From Rhodospirillales bacterium (GTDB lineage Bacteria > Pseudomonadota > Alphaproteobacteria > Reyranellales > Reyranellaceae): DNA of 64,000 bases. Numbering within the stretch: position 1 is the first letter of the stretch; each line of letters starts with the position of its first letter. A program made the translations under genes and the position numbers. The DNA lies in contig WHTW01000003.1 in NCBI GenBank assembly GCA_009377525.1, positions 33,525 through 97,524 on the forward strand, read 5' to 3'. Below the pieces are notes generated by a model. The model saw nothing but the letters and a program-made list of their open reading frames with translations. It had not been told where the DNA came from and made no database searches. Positions 8,399 to 16,603 of this stretch are shown here, piece by piece.

Positions 8399-9630
8399 TT
8401 CTTCTTCCCCTTGGAGATGGCGCCGGACTGGCAAAGCTTGTCGTACTCGGCCGCGCCCAAGAGCGGCTTCAGCAAGACCTCGTTGTGCTCGCCGATCTTG
8501 GGGGCGGGCGTGCGCAGCGCGCCGGGCGTGCCGGAGAAGCGCGGCACGACGGGATGCGTGGGCAACTCGCCCATCTCCTCGTCGGGAATCTCGATCAGCG
8601 CCTCGCGCTCCAGCACGTAGGCGTCGGCCACGATCTGGCCGATGTCGTAGACCGGCCCGATGGTGACGCCGGCGTCGTCGAAGAATTTCAGGTTCGTCAC
8701 CAGGTCGCGCTCGGCAATGAAACCGCCGATAATGCGGTCGAGCTCCTCGCCGTTCTTCACGCGCTCGATGTTGGTGGCGAAGCGCGGGTCCTTGACCAGC
8801 TCGGGCCGGCCGATCTTGACCAGCACGCGCTCGGCCATGCCCTGGGTCGAGGCCGACAAGCAGACCCAATGCCCGTCCTTGGTCTGGTAGACGTTGCGCG
8901 GCGCCGCATTGGTCGAGCGGCTGCCGGTGCGCACCTTCATCTCGCCGGTGAGCTTGTGGTTGGCTGCCTGCGGGCCCAGCACCGAGAACAAGGGATCGAA
9001 CAGCGGCAGGTCCATCACCTGACCCGTGCCGCCGTTCATTTCGACCTCGCGCAGCGCCACCATGACCGCGCCGTAGCCGTAGAGGGCAGCCATCGCGTCG
9101 GCGAGATACATCGGCGGCAGCACCGGCTCGCGGTCGGCGAAGCCGTTCATCGAAGCGAAGCCGCTATAGCCTTCGATCAGGGTGCCGAAGCCCGGCTTGT
9201 GCCGGTAGCGCCCGTCCTGGCCCCAGCCGGAGATGCGCACAATGACGAGTTTGGGATTGATCTTGTGCAGGTCATCTGGCGCCAGCTGCATGTCCTCGAG
9301 CACGCCGGGCCTGAAACTCTCGACCAGGATCTGTGCGCTCCTGGCCAGCTCGCGCACGATCGCGCGGCCGGCGTCCGAGCGCAGGTCGAGCGCCACGCTC
9401 TTCTTGTTGCGGCTATAGACCTTCCACGCCGTCTCGATGCCCTTGACGCGCCACGAGCGCAGCGTGTCGCCCTCGGGCGGCTCGATCTTGATCACCTCGG
9501 CGCCGAAGTCGGCGAGCTGCAGGGTCAGAATGTTGCCTGCGACCAGGCGCGACAGGTCGGCGACGCGGACCCCGTTCAAGGGTCCGCGCGCCGACGGCGT
9601 GAAGGATTTCTTTGAAGGTCGTCTAGCCAA
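8395..9630 (-). CDS. CaiB/BaiF-type CoA-transferase
   Basis: A 411-residue class III CoA-transferase, which moves CoA between carboxylic acids through an aspartyl-CoA thioester. The catalytic aspartate is D178 in PPMYLADAMAALYG, and the N-terminal nucleotide/CoA fold shows LADFGAEVIKIEPPEGD. The start appears to be TTG at 9630, overlapping the end of the dienelactone hydrolase gene by 8 bp. Its stop overlaps the GTG of the CitE-like gene. Together they probably activate a dicarboxylic or hydroxy acid as its CoA ester and then cleave it; that step order is inference. Confidence 0.9.
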   Translation of the reverse strand: MARRPSKKSFTPSARGPLNGVRVADLSRLVAGNILTLQLADFGAEVIKIEPPEGDTLRSWRVKGIETAWKVYSRNKKSVALDLRSDAGRAIVRELARSAQILVESFRPGVLEDMQLAPDDLHKINPKLVIVRISGWGQDGRYRHKPGFGTLIEGYSGFASMNGFADREPVLPPMYLADAMAALYGYGAVMVALREVEMNGGTGQVMDLPLFDPLFSVLGPQAANHKLTGEMKVRTGSRSTNAAPRNVYQTKDGHWVCLSASTQGMAERVLVKIGRPELVKDPRFATNIERVKNGEELDRIIGGFIAERDLVTNLKFFDDAGVTIGPVYDIGQIVADAYVLEREALIEIPDEEMGELPTHPVVPRFSGTPGALRTPAPKIGEHNEVLLKPLLGAAEYDKLCQSGAISKGKKK

Positions 9631-10291
9631 CGTGCTTGCCGAAGAACTCCAGCGTGCGCGCCATGGCCTGCTTGGAGGCCGCGGCGTCGTAGCTGCCGCG
9701 CTCGTCGCAATGGAAGCCGTGATCGGCCGGGTAGTCGAAGATCTGCACGTCGGGATGGAGCTTCCTGAGCTCGTTCACGTGCGTCATCGGGATGTGCATG
9801 TCCTTGTCGCCGAAATGCATCTGGATCGGCACCTGCGGCTTCTCGTTCTTGGTGCCGTAGATGCCACCGCCGTAATAGGCCGACACCGCATCAGGCCTGA
9901 GCCGGGTCGCCGACAGCCAGGCGATGGTGCCGCCCCAGCAGTAGCCGGTGACCGCGACCTTCTTGGCGCCGCGCTTCTTCAGCTCCTCGATCGCGGCCTC
10001 GACGTCCTGCACCGGCTTGTCGAGCCCGAGCTCGGTCACGTACTTGCGGCCCTCGGCGATGGTGTCGGGCGTGTAGCCGAGCTCGATGCCGGTCTTGATG
10101 TGGTCGAAGAACTGCGGCGCCAGCGCGAGATAGCCGTCGGCCGCGAACTTGTCGGTCACCGCCCGGACGTGGTGGTTGACGCCAAAGATCTCCTGGATGA
10201 CGACCACGCCGCCCTTGGGCGTGCCCTTGGGCGTGGCGAGATAGGCGCCGATCTCGCCGGCCTTTGACTTAAGACGAATATCCTCGCCCAT
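9623..10291 (-). CDS. Dienelactone hydrolase family protein
   Basis: A 222-residue alpha/beta hydrolase. The catalytic triad is visible: C118 in GYCWGG, D164 in FGDKDMHIP and H191 in PADHGFHCDERG, with E34 in the QEIFG motif. Family members hydrolyse cyclic ester dienelactones in aromatic degradation, but many paralogs have other or unknown substrates. The ATG at 10291 has a strong GGAGGATTT ribosome site; an in-frame upstream extension to 10513 is unsupported. It is the first gene of the operon with the CoA-transferase and CitE-like genes. Confidence 0.92.
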   Translation of the reverse strand: MGEDIRLKSKAGEIGAYLATPKGTPKGGVVVIQEIFGVNHHVRAVTDKFAADGYLALAPQFFDHIKTGIELGYTPDTIAEGRKYVTELGLDKPVQDVEAAIEELKKRGAKKVAVTGYCWGGTIAWLSATRLRPDAVSAYYGGGIYGTKNEKPQVPIQMHFGDKDMHIPMTHVNELRKLHPDVQIFDYPADHGFHCDERGSYDAAASKQAMARTLEFFGKHVG

Positions 10292-10400
10292 GAGAAATCC
10301 TCCCGATTGCGGCGGCATTGGACATGGTATTGGCGCGCCATTCAACCGGTTCCCCATCGGGGAGCGGAAGCGCGCCAAGAAGCCAGCCCAAGAGAGATCC

Positions 10401-11024
10401 ATGTACATTCCCAAACACTTCGAGGGCAGCGAGCCCACAGGTCGCGAGATCATGCAGGCCCACAGCTGGGCTCTGCTGATGACCGCCGACGCCGAGGGCG
10501 CGCCAATGGCCACCCATCTGTCGCTGCTCTGGCAGGAAGACGGCAGCGAGCACGGCTCGCTGATCGGTCACATGGCGCGCGCCAACGGCCATTGGGAGCT
10601 GTTCGAGCGTCCGGCCGATTCGCTGGCGCTGTTCTGGGGCCCGCACGCCTATGTCTCGCCGACTTGGTACACGCCGGGCCCCAAGGTGCCGACCTGGAAC
10701 TACGTCACCGTGCATGCCTATGGCCGGCCGCAGATCATCGACGACACCAAAGGCGCGCTGGTCGTGTTGGCCAAGCTCGCGGCGGCCTACGAAGGAACGG
10801 GGCCGGACGCCTGGGGCCTCGGCCGCCTGCCGCCCGGCAATGCCGAGATGCAGACCAAGGGCATCGTCGCCTTCCGCATGCCGCTCAAACGCGTCGAGAC
10901 CAAGATCAAGCTCAGCCAAAATCGCAACCTGGAAGATCGCACGCGCGTCATCGCCAGGCTCGAGGCGAGCGACAGCCAGGATGCGCAGGCCACGGCCAAG
11001 TGGATGAAGCGCGTGCTGTCCTGA
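10401..11024 (+). CDS. PaiB-like FMN-binding protein
   Basis: A 207-residue protein of the PaiB / FMN-binding negative transcriptional regulator family (split-barrel flavin fold). It starts MYIPKHFEG and contains GAPMATHLSLLW, GHMARANGHW, FWGPHAYVSPTWY and VPTWNYVTVHAYG, the typical sequence of the family. Despite the name, most members are uncharacterised. The ATG at 10401 follows AGAGAGATCC. Its stop overlaps the ATG of the next gene (TGATG), so the pair is translationally coupled. It is divergent from the dienelactone hydrolase operon. Confidence 0.9.
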   Translation: MYIPKHFEGSEPTGREIMQAHSWALLMTADAEGAPMATHLSLLWQEDGSEHGSLIGHMARANGHWELFERPADSLALFWGPHAYVSPTWYTPGPKVPTWNYVTVHAYGRPQIIDDTKGALVVLAKLAAAYEGTGPDAWGLGRLPPGNAEMQTKGIVAFRMPLKRVETKIKLSQNRNLEDRTRVIARLEASDSQDAQATAKWMKRVLS

Positions 11025-11629
11025 TGGCGGTGCGCGAGTTCAAGACGGCCGAGAGTTTCTATAAGTGGCTCGGCAGGCAGCACGACAAGGCGGACGAGGT
11101 CTGGATCAAGATCCACAAGGTCGGCTCGGGCCTGCGATCGATCACGCCCAAGGAAGCGATCGACGTCGTGCTGTGCTGGGGCTGGATCGACGGCATCCGC
11201 AAGGGATTTGACGATAAAAGCTTCCTGCAGCGCTACACGCCGCGCGGCCGCAAGAGCACCTGGAGCCAGATCAACGTCGACAACGTCGACCGGCTGATCA
11301 AGGAGGGCCGGATGACCGAGCACGGCCTGCGCGAGGTCGAGGCCGCCAAGGCCGACGGGCGCTGGGATCGCGCCTACAGGATCAAGGGCACGACGATGCC
11401 GGTCGATCTGCAGGCCGCCATCGACGCCGAGCCGAAGGCCCGGCGCATGTTCGAGAAGCTCAGCGCCCAGAACCGCTTTGCGCTGGCCTTCCGCACCCAG
11501 AACATGAAGACCGAGAGCGGGCGACGAAGGAAGATCGAGACCTTCGTCGACATGCTGAAGCGCGGCGAGACGATCTACCCGCAGAAGGGCGTCACTTCGC
11601 CTTCAAGAGGTCGGTCACCTTCAGGATGA
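11024..11629 (+). CDS. YdeI/OmpD-associated family protein
   Basis: A 201-residue protein matching the YdeI / bacteriocin-protection family. It contains FYKWLGRQHDKADEVWIKI, VLCWGWIDGIRKGFDD, YTPRGRKSTWSQIN and a C-terminal RRRKIETFVDMLKRGETIYP. The molecular function is unknown. It is coupled to the PaiB-like gene by a TGATG overlap. Its last 38 bp overlap the 3' end of the convergent esterase gene, so the final dozen residues are probably dispensable. Confidence 0.85.
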   Translation: MAVREFKTAESFYKWLGRQHDKADEVWIKIHKVGSGLRSITPKEAIDVVLCWGWIDGIRKGFDDKSFLQRYTPRGRKSTWSQINVDNVDRLIKEGRMTEHGLREVEAAKADGRWDRAYRIKGTTMPVDLQAAIDAEPKARRMFEKLSAQNRFALAFRTQNMKTESGRRRKIETFVDMLKRGETIYPQKGVTSPSRGRSPSG

Positions 11630-12957
11630 CCAGCTCGTTGTCGTCCGATTTGCCGAGCGCGCGGCCCGACGAGAAAGGCAGGTTGTTGTCGTTGCCGACG
11701 ATGATGCGATCGCCGTCCAAGACGTCGACATTCTCGATGGTGAAGAACGGGAAGGTGAACTTGCCGTCCTTGCCGCCCTGGCGGGCGACCTTGTTGGGAT
11801 TGTCGATGTCCATCAAGTCGATGTAGCCCACCTTCTTCACGAACCCGTCGCCGTCGGCCTGGCCGAAGTCGACCTTGTAGATGCGCTTGAACCTGGCAGG
11901 CACGTTGAAACAGTCGGGCTTGGGCGCGCCGGCGGCGCAGGCGAGCGCGGGATCGCCTTCGCTGTCGTCGCGCTCGATGATCAGACCGCTCTGAGCGTCG
12001 ATCAGGTTGAAGTCGCCGATCGAGTTGGTCGGCGCTTCGAGCGCATACTTCCAGCTCTTGCCGGTGTAGGCGCCCTTGTCGACATCGAACTCGAGGATGC
12101 GAAGGTAAGTCGTGCCTTCCTTCGACTCGGGCTGGCCGTCGGCCGCCGTCAGCAGCGGCCCCTCGAGCAGAGGATAGAGGAACTTGCCGTCGGGCGAGGC
12201 CGCCATGCCCTCGAAGCCCTTGCTGCGACGGACGTCGAACTTTACCGGGCCGGGGACGGCCGGCATCAGTGTCGCCGGATGGTCGGGCGAGCGCACGGGC
12301 TTGCCGTCGACCATGGTCTCGAACACCTGCAGCACCTTGCCGTTCTTGTCGGTCTTGATCAGGAACGGCCCGAACTCGTCGCCGAGCCACAGCGTGTCGC
12401 CGATCGGCTGGATCGATTCGATGTCGAAGTCTCCGCCTGTGAGATAGCGCTTGGCCGTGTTCTCGTTGACGATGCGGAACGGCACCTTGCGGTCGGGATC
12501 GTGCAGGAAGGTCGTCGACGCGCGCTCGACCGCGCCCGTCTTCCAGTCGGGCTTCACCACATGGAACATCAGCATCGCGTCGGGCGAGTTGGCCTTCGAG
12601 CCGAAGCCGTTGTCGGTCAGCGTCAGGAACGTGCCGTCCTTCTGGGTCTTGATGCCTGACAGGCCCTGCACCGGCTGGCCCTTGAGCGGCAGGCTGATGC
12701 CGGTGGGTCGCGGCGCCGCCTTGTCGGACAGGGCGGAGATGCCGGGCATGCTCTCCGGCGTGTCGACCCGCTTGGCCGGGCGGGCCGGCATAGCGGCCAG
12801 AGATCCGCAACTGCTCGGGCGCATCGGCCGGCGGCGGCACGAGCGTCATCGCCGGCAGGACTGCCTGGCCTTCGAGGGCGGCCGGATACTTGGCCTGGGC
12901 CATGGCGCTGGTCGCCAGAAGGATCGCAGTTGTGGCGAGCAGGAATGATTTGCGCAA
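11592..12957 (-). pseudogene. Secreted phytase-like esterase (frameshifted)
   Basis: An esterase-like-activity-of-phytase protein. The start is TTG at 12957 with GGGGAGA upstream, giving signal peptide MRKSFLLATTAILLATSAMA. Then PADAPEQLRISGRYAG reads in one frame, while the body from about ARPAKRVDTPESMPG to the stop reads in another. Removing one C from the CCC/CCC run near 12778-12785 restores a continuous 454-residue protein; the span 1366 bp minus 1 is divisible by 3. Body motifs include PVQGLSGIK, LTDNGFGSKANS, DIESIQPIGDTLWLGDEFGPF and SKGFEGMAASPDGK. The product would be exported and act on phosphate or other esters. This could be a real disabling mutation or a sequencing error. It is divergent from phoX. 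Confidence 0.8.
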
Positions 12958-13054
12958 GCTTTGTCTCCCCGAAAAGAGTCCGAGAAGGCGTGCTAGTCCC
13001 GCGCCGCTACGGTTTGGCGACGGCCCTGTGGATGGTCGACGGAGCGACAGTCGA

Positions 13055-13083
13055 TCGTAACGAAAATGAAATCCTATCGTCAC
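13055..13083. promoter_or_regulatory. Weak Pho-box-like direct repeats
   Basis: Three 7-bp units, TCGTAAC, ATGAAAT and TCGTCAC, recur at exactly 11-bp intervals between the divergent esterase and PhoX genes. The spacing matches PhoB binding sites, but each unit matches the CTGTCAT consensus at only 3-4 positions. Biological fit is good (both flanking genes look phosphate-related) but the sequence support is weak. Confidence 0.22.
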
Positions 13084-13139
13084 GGGGCTATCGCCGGTGA
13101 GGTCTACCTCCGCCACAAAGTCGCCAAAAGGAGATTGGG

Positions 13140-15074
13140 ATGGACCTGCGCAGCACCGGAAACGTCGACCCCGAGGATACCGGGTCGAACCCCAGCACAG
13201 AGGCCTCGATGGGCGAACTGATCGAGCGCCGCCTGGGGCGTCGGGCGGCCCTGCGTGGGCTCGTGGGGGCCGGTGCTGTCGCCACGCTCGCGCATGAGCT
13301 GTTGGACAGCACCGCGCTCGCCCAGCCGACCGGCCCCTCGACGCTCACCTTCAAGGAGGTAGCGCACGGCCTGGACAAGACCCAGCATGTGCCCGAGGGC
13401 TACGAGGCGCAGGTCCTGATCCGCTGGGGCGATCCCGTCGTCGCTGGTGCGGCGGCCTTCGATCCCAACAACCTGACGCCGGCCGCGCAGGAAAAGCAGT
13501 TCGGTTACAACTGCGACTTCATCGGCCTGCATCCGCTGCCGGCCGGCAGCACGACGGGCGATCGCTTCCTCATGGTCGTCAACCACGAATACACCGATCC
13601 CGGCCTGATGTTCGCGGGCCTGGGCGCGGGCCGCAGCGTCAACCTCAAGGCCTCCAAACCGCAGGTCGAGGTCGAATTGGCGGCGCATGGCGGCTCGGTC
13701 ATCGAGGTCGTCCGCGAAGGCGGCACCTGGAAGGTCGTACCGAACAGCAAGTATGCTAGGCGCATCACAGCCAACACGTCCTTCGAGGTATCCGGGCCGG
13801 CTGCCGGACACGAAAAGATGAAGACCTCGGCGGATCCGACGGGCCGCAAGGTGCTCGGCATGCTGAACAACTGCGCCGGTGGCGAGACGCCCTGGGGCAC
13901 TTGGCTGACGGCCGAGGAGAACTTCAACGGCTATTTCGGCGGCGATGCGGAGAAGTTGCCGGACGCCAAGGCCTACAAGCGCTACGGCATCTCGAAGGCG
14001 ACATGGTACGCCTGGGCACAGCATATCGATCGCTTCAACGTCGAGAAGGAGCCGAACGAGCCCAATCGCTTCGGTTGGATCGTCGAGGTCGATCCCTACG
14101 ATCCGGGCTCGACGCCCATCAAGCGCACCGCGCTGGGACGCTTCAAGCATGAGGGTTGCCATCACTCCCTGGCCAAGGACGGCCGGGTCGTCATCTACAT
14201 GGGTGACGATGAGCGCTTCGACTACGTCTACAAGTTCATCACTGCCAAGCCGTGGAACCGCAACGACCGCGCCGCCAACAAGGACCTGCTCGACGAGGGA
14301 ACGCTCTACGTTGCCCGCTTCGCGGACGATGGCAAGATCGAGTGGCTGCCGCTGGTCCACGGCCAGGGACCGCTGACCGCCGAGAATGGCTTCATCAGCC
14401 AAGCCGACGTGGTGATCTACGCGCGCATGGCGGCCGACCTCGTGAAGGCTACGCCGATGGACCGGCCGGAGGACGTCGAGGCCAACCCGGTGAACGGGCG
14501 CGTCTACGTCATGCTGACCAACAACACCCGACGAACCGAGCAGCAGGTCAACAAGCCCAACCCGCTCGCGCGCAACGCCCATGGCCATGTCATCGAGATC
14601 ACGCCCAAGGACGGCGACCACGCCTCGACCGAAGGCACCTGGTCGATCTTCCTGGTCGGCGGCCGGCCCGGCATCGACCCGGGCGCGCGCTATCATCGCG
14701 CGGTGACGGAGAATGGCTGGCTGTCTTGCGTCGACAACTGCACCTTCGACAGCAAGGGCCGCATCTGGATCGCCACCGACGGTGCGCCGACGGCGGCCGG
14801 CATCGCCGACGGCCTCTATGGCGCCGACACCGCGGGCTATGGCCGTGGGCTGACCCGCTGCTTCTTCCAGGCCCCGAGGGGCGCCGAGGTCTGCGGGCCC
14901 ATCATCTCGCCCGACGACAGCACGGTGTTTCTGGCCATCCAGCATCCGGGAGAGGATGCCGGCTCGACCTTCGAGAAGCCGTCGACGCGCTGGCCGGACT
15001 TCAAGGACGGCATGCCGCCGCGGCCCTCGGTGATCGCCATCACGAAGAAAGGCGGCGGCGCGATCGGGTCATGA
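13140..15074 (+). CDS. PhoX family phosphatase (DUF839)
   Basis: A 644-residue protein of the PhoX family, Ca/Fe-dependent alkaline phosphatases exported folded by the Tat pathway. A twin-arginine region RRLGRRAALRGLVGAGAV lies at about residues 28-45, consistent with Tat export. Family landmarks are NCDFIGLHPLP, LMVVNHEYTDP, GRFKHEGCHH, DDERFDYVYKF and AATDGAPTAAG-like sequence near the C-terminus. The ATG at 13140 follows AAAAGGAGATTGGG. It would release phosphate from periplasmic organophosphates. Whether this paralog is a true PhoX or one of the looser DUF839 relatives cannot be settled here. Confidence 0.9.
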   Translation: MDLRSTGNVDPEDTGSNPSTEASMGELIERRLGRRAALRGLVGAGAVATLAHELLDSTALAQPTGPSTLTFKEVAHGLDKTQHVPEGYEAQVLIRWGDPVVAGAAAFDPNNLTPAAQEKQFGYNCDFIGLHPLPAGSTTGDRFLMVVNHEYTDPGLMFAGLGAGRSVNLKASKPQVEVELAAHGGSVIEVVREGGTWKVVPNSKYARRITANTSFEVSGPAAGHEKMKTSADPTGRKVLGMLNNCAGGETPWGTWLTAEENFNGYFGGDAEKLPDAKAYKRYGISKATWYAWAQHIDRFNVEKEPNEPNRFGWIVEVDPYDPGSTPIKRTALGRFKHEGCHHSLAKDGRVVIYMGDDERFDYVYKFITAKPWNRNDRAANKDLLDEGTLYVARFADDGKIEWLPLVHGQGPLTAENGFISQADVVIYARMAADLVKATPMDRPEDVEANPVNGRVYVMLTNNTRRTEQQVNKPNPLARNAHGHVIEITPKDGDHASTEGTWSIFLVGGRPGIDPGARYHRAVTENGWLSCVDNCTFDSKGRIWIATDGAPTAAGIADGLYGADTAGYGRGLTRCFFQAPRGAEVCGPIISPDDSTVFLAIQHPGEDAGSTFEKPSTRWPDFKDGMPPRPSVIAITKKGGGAIGS

Positions 15075-15075
15075 T

Positions 15076-15104
15076 GGGAGCGCGGGCCGGAGGCCCGCGC
15101 TCCC
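15076..15104. repeat. Family A palindrome, minimal copy 4 (bidirectional terminator-like)
   Basis: Perfect 13-bp arms GGGAGCGCGGGCC and complement with a 3-base loop, lying in the 31 bp between the convergent phoX and ridA stops. This is the simplest member of family A: only the outermost stem remains. Position suggests bidirectional termination or 3'-end protection. Confidence 0.85.
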
Positions 15105-15105
15105 T

Positions 15106-15510
15106 TCAAGAATCGATGACCGCTGTCGCGTCGATCTCGAACAGCCAGCCGGGGCGCACCAGGCGGCTGACGAAGACGAAGGTGCTGACGGGCGGTGCCT
15201 TGGTGTCGACGTAACGGTCGCGCACCTCGCGGAAGGTGGCGAGCTGTGCCGGATCGACCGAGGCCACGCAGTAGTTGTTGATCTTCACGATGTCCTTGAA
15301 GGTGCCGCCGGCAGCGCGCACGGCGGCGTCGAGGTTCTTGAACACCTGCTCGACCTGGGCGCCAAAGTCGTTCTCGCCGACGAGGTTGCCGGCAGCGTCG
15401 TGGGCGACCTGGCCCGCGATCAGCACCAGCTTGCCCTTGGTCACCTCGGCGATCTGCGAATAGCCGGTCGGCGGCGGCATGGTCTTTGGGCTGGAGAGGG
15501 TGACGGTCAT
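15106..15510 (-). CDS. RidA family protein (Arg-105 equivalent missing)
   Basis: A 134-residue YjgF/YER057c/UK114 (RidA) protein. The ATG at 15510 has AGGAGTCTCGCC upstream and overlaps the merR stop (ATGA). Typical segments are LVLIAGQVAHDAAGNLVG, VEQVFKNLDAAVRAAGGT and KINNYCV. In true RidA enamine/imine deaminases the motif is P-x-R-S/T; here it reads APPVSTFVF, with valine at the arginine position. It therefore probably belongs to a Rid subfamily with another activity or ligand. It is the downstream gene of the MerR operon. Confidence 0.88.
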   Translation of the reverse strand: MTVTLSSPKTMPPPTGYSQIAEVTKGKLVLIAGQVAHDAAGNLVGENDFGAQVEQVFKNLDAAVRAAGGTFKDIVKINNYCVASVDPAQLATFREVRDRYVDTKAPPVSTFVFVSRLVRPGWLFEIDATAVIDS

Positions 15511-16316
15511 GGCGAGACTCCTGTGGCGGGACGCAGCGGGAACTGGATCTCGGTGAGATCGAAACGGCGATCGCCGGCGCTCGAGAAATAGCGCTCGCGC
15601 ATCGGCCCTTCGATCTCGAACGGCTGGTCGGCGACCGCTGCCTTGGCCGCGGCGCGCGCCGAGGCGAAGTCCTCCTCGTCGCTGGGATGGACGACGCAGG
15701 CCGCGCGACAGGCCGGGAGCTGGTAGAGCTTCACGTTGCGCACTGACACCGGCCGCTCCAGCAGCACCAGCGCCCCGCAATCGATCTGCCGCTTGTGTGG
15801 CGCACAGTGATGCCACACCGCGCCGTGCCCGGCGATGCGGGCGGTGTCGGGCAGGGCCCGCGCGATCTCGTCGAACAGCGAATCGACGACGCCGTACTCG
15901 GGCACGACCCGGCGCAGGCTGGCGACGAACGCCGCCGGCACGTCGCGCACCACGGCGCCGGGTGCGGCGTCGCGGTCGCCTTCGAGATGGCGGATGCGCG
16001 CTTCGATGGCGGCCAGCTGCGCCTGCTCGGCGTCGATGCGCCGGGCCACGGCGGCCCGCCGCTCGTCGAGCAGGCGGCGCATGCGCTCGGGCGAGGGGGC
16101 GTCCTGCAGGACCTGGCGGATGCGCTCCAATGACAGGCCGAGCGCGCGCAGCACCATCAGCCGGTGCAGGTCGTCGAGCTGGTCGGTCGCGTAGGAGCGA
16201 TAGCCGGTGGCGGCGTCGACATGGGCCGGCCTTAGGACGCCGATCGCCTCGTAGTGGCGCAGCGCCTTGACCGAGACGCGGCCGCGGCGGGCGAATTCAC
16301 CGATCCTGAGCATCAT
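15507..16316 (-). CDS. MerR family regulator with GyrI-like effector domain
   Basis: A 269-residue regulator. The N-terminal MerR winged helix (MMLRIGEFARRGRVSVKALR, then HYEAIGVL) is followed by the dimerisation helix (about 75-115) and a C-terminal region resembling the GyrI-like small-molecule domain (about 120-268). Such proteins are sensors of organic effectors. The overlap with ridA (4 bp) makes them an operon. The upstream promoter has the 19-bp spacer expected for MerR control and places the transcription start at or within a few bases of the start codon, so the gene is probably autoregulated and leaderless. Two adjacent ATGs (16316 and 16313) are possible starts. Confidence 0.88.
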   Translation of the reverse strand: MMLRIGEFARRGRVSVKALRHYEAIGVLRPAHVDAATGYRSYATDQLDDLHRLMVLRALGLSLERIRQVLQDAPSPERMRRLLDERRAAVARRIDAEQAQLAAIEARIRHLEGDRDAAPGAVVRDVPAAFVASLRRVVPEYGVVDSLFDEIARALPDTARIAGHGAVWHHCAPHKRQIDCGALVLLERPVSVRNVKLYQLPACRAACVVHPSDEEDFASARAAAKAAVADQPFEIEGPMRERYFSSAGDRRFDLTEIQFPLRPATGVSP

Positions 16317-16322
16317 GGCCGG

Positions 16323-16353
16323 ACCGTAGCGCCTCCCCTTACAGGAGAGTCAA
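16323..16353 (-). promoter_or_regulatory. MerR-type promoter with 19-bp spacer
   Basis: On the minus strand TTGACT (16353-16348) and TACGGT (16328-16323) are separated by 19 bp. The spacer carries the dyad CTCTCC-TGTAAG-GGGAGG. Long spacers with an internal dyad are the hallmark of MerR-activated promoters. The expected transcription start falls at about 16316, the first base of the merR ORF. Confidence 0.65.
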
Positions 16354-16444
16354 GACGCTCAAACTCTGATCTTTTTGCCGTGTTTTCAGGCAGGGACGGG
16401 CCGGGTCATCAGCCCTAACGGCCTGGCGGCCATGTATCTGACAT

Positions 16445-16460
16445 TGGCCCGCTTCTTGCT
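16445..16460 (+). promoter_or_regulatory. Sigma-54 (-24/-12) promoter for the nir operon
   Basis: The sequence TGGCCCG-CTTC-TTGCT matches the RpoN consensus TGGCACG-N4-TTGCW at all but one of the specified bases, with GG and GC elements exactly 10 bp apart. It lies 144 bp before the nirB ATG in the only gene-free stretch upstream. Sigma-54 plus NtrC control is standard for nitrate/nitrite assimilation, so the fit is strong. I found no convincing NtrC site. Confidence 0.7.
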
Positions 16461-16603
16461 GCCTGTCCCGCAGGGCCAACGATGGCCTGTTTCTAGCGCT
16501 TCACCCAACGACGGGTATTCGGCAGTGCCGCCGACGTGTTCTCGGTTCCTCGCGGAATCGAAGGCAATGACCTGCGCGTTCTTTTGTTTGTTGGGTGTAC
16601 GCG

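Noticed and set aside
7535..8620. Long open frame opposite the CitE-like and CoA-transferase genes
   Set aside because: Arg/His/Gly-rich shadow with no recognisable domain; the opposite strand encodes strong families.
16493..16603. NasR/NasT-type antitermination hairpins in the nirB leader
   Set aside because: Small stems exist, such as GGTTCC/GGAATC, but I could not identify the paired hexaloop structure of ANTAR targets.
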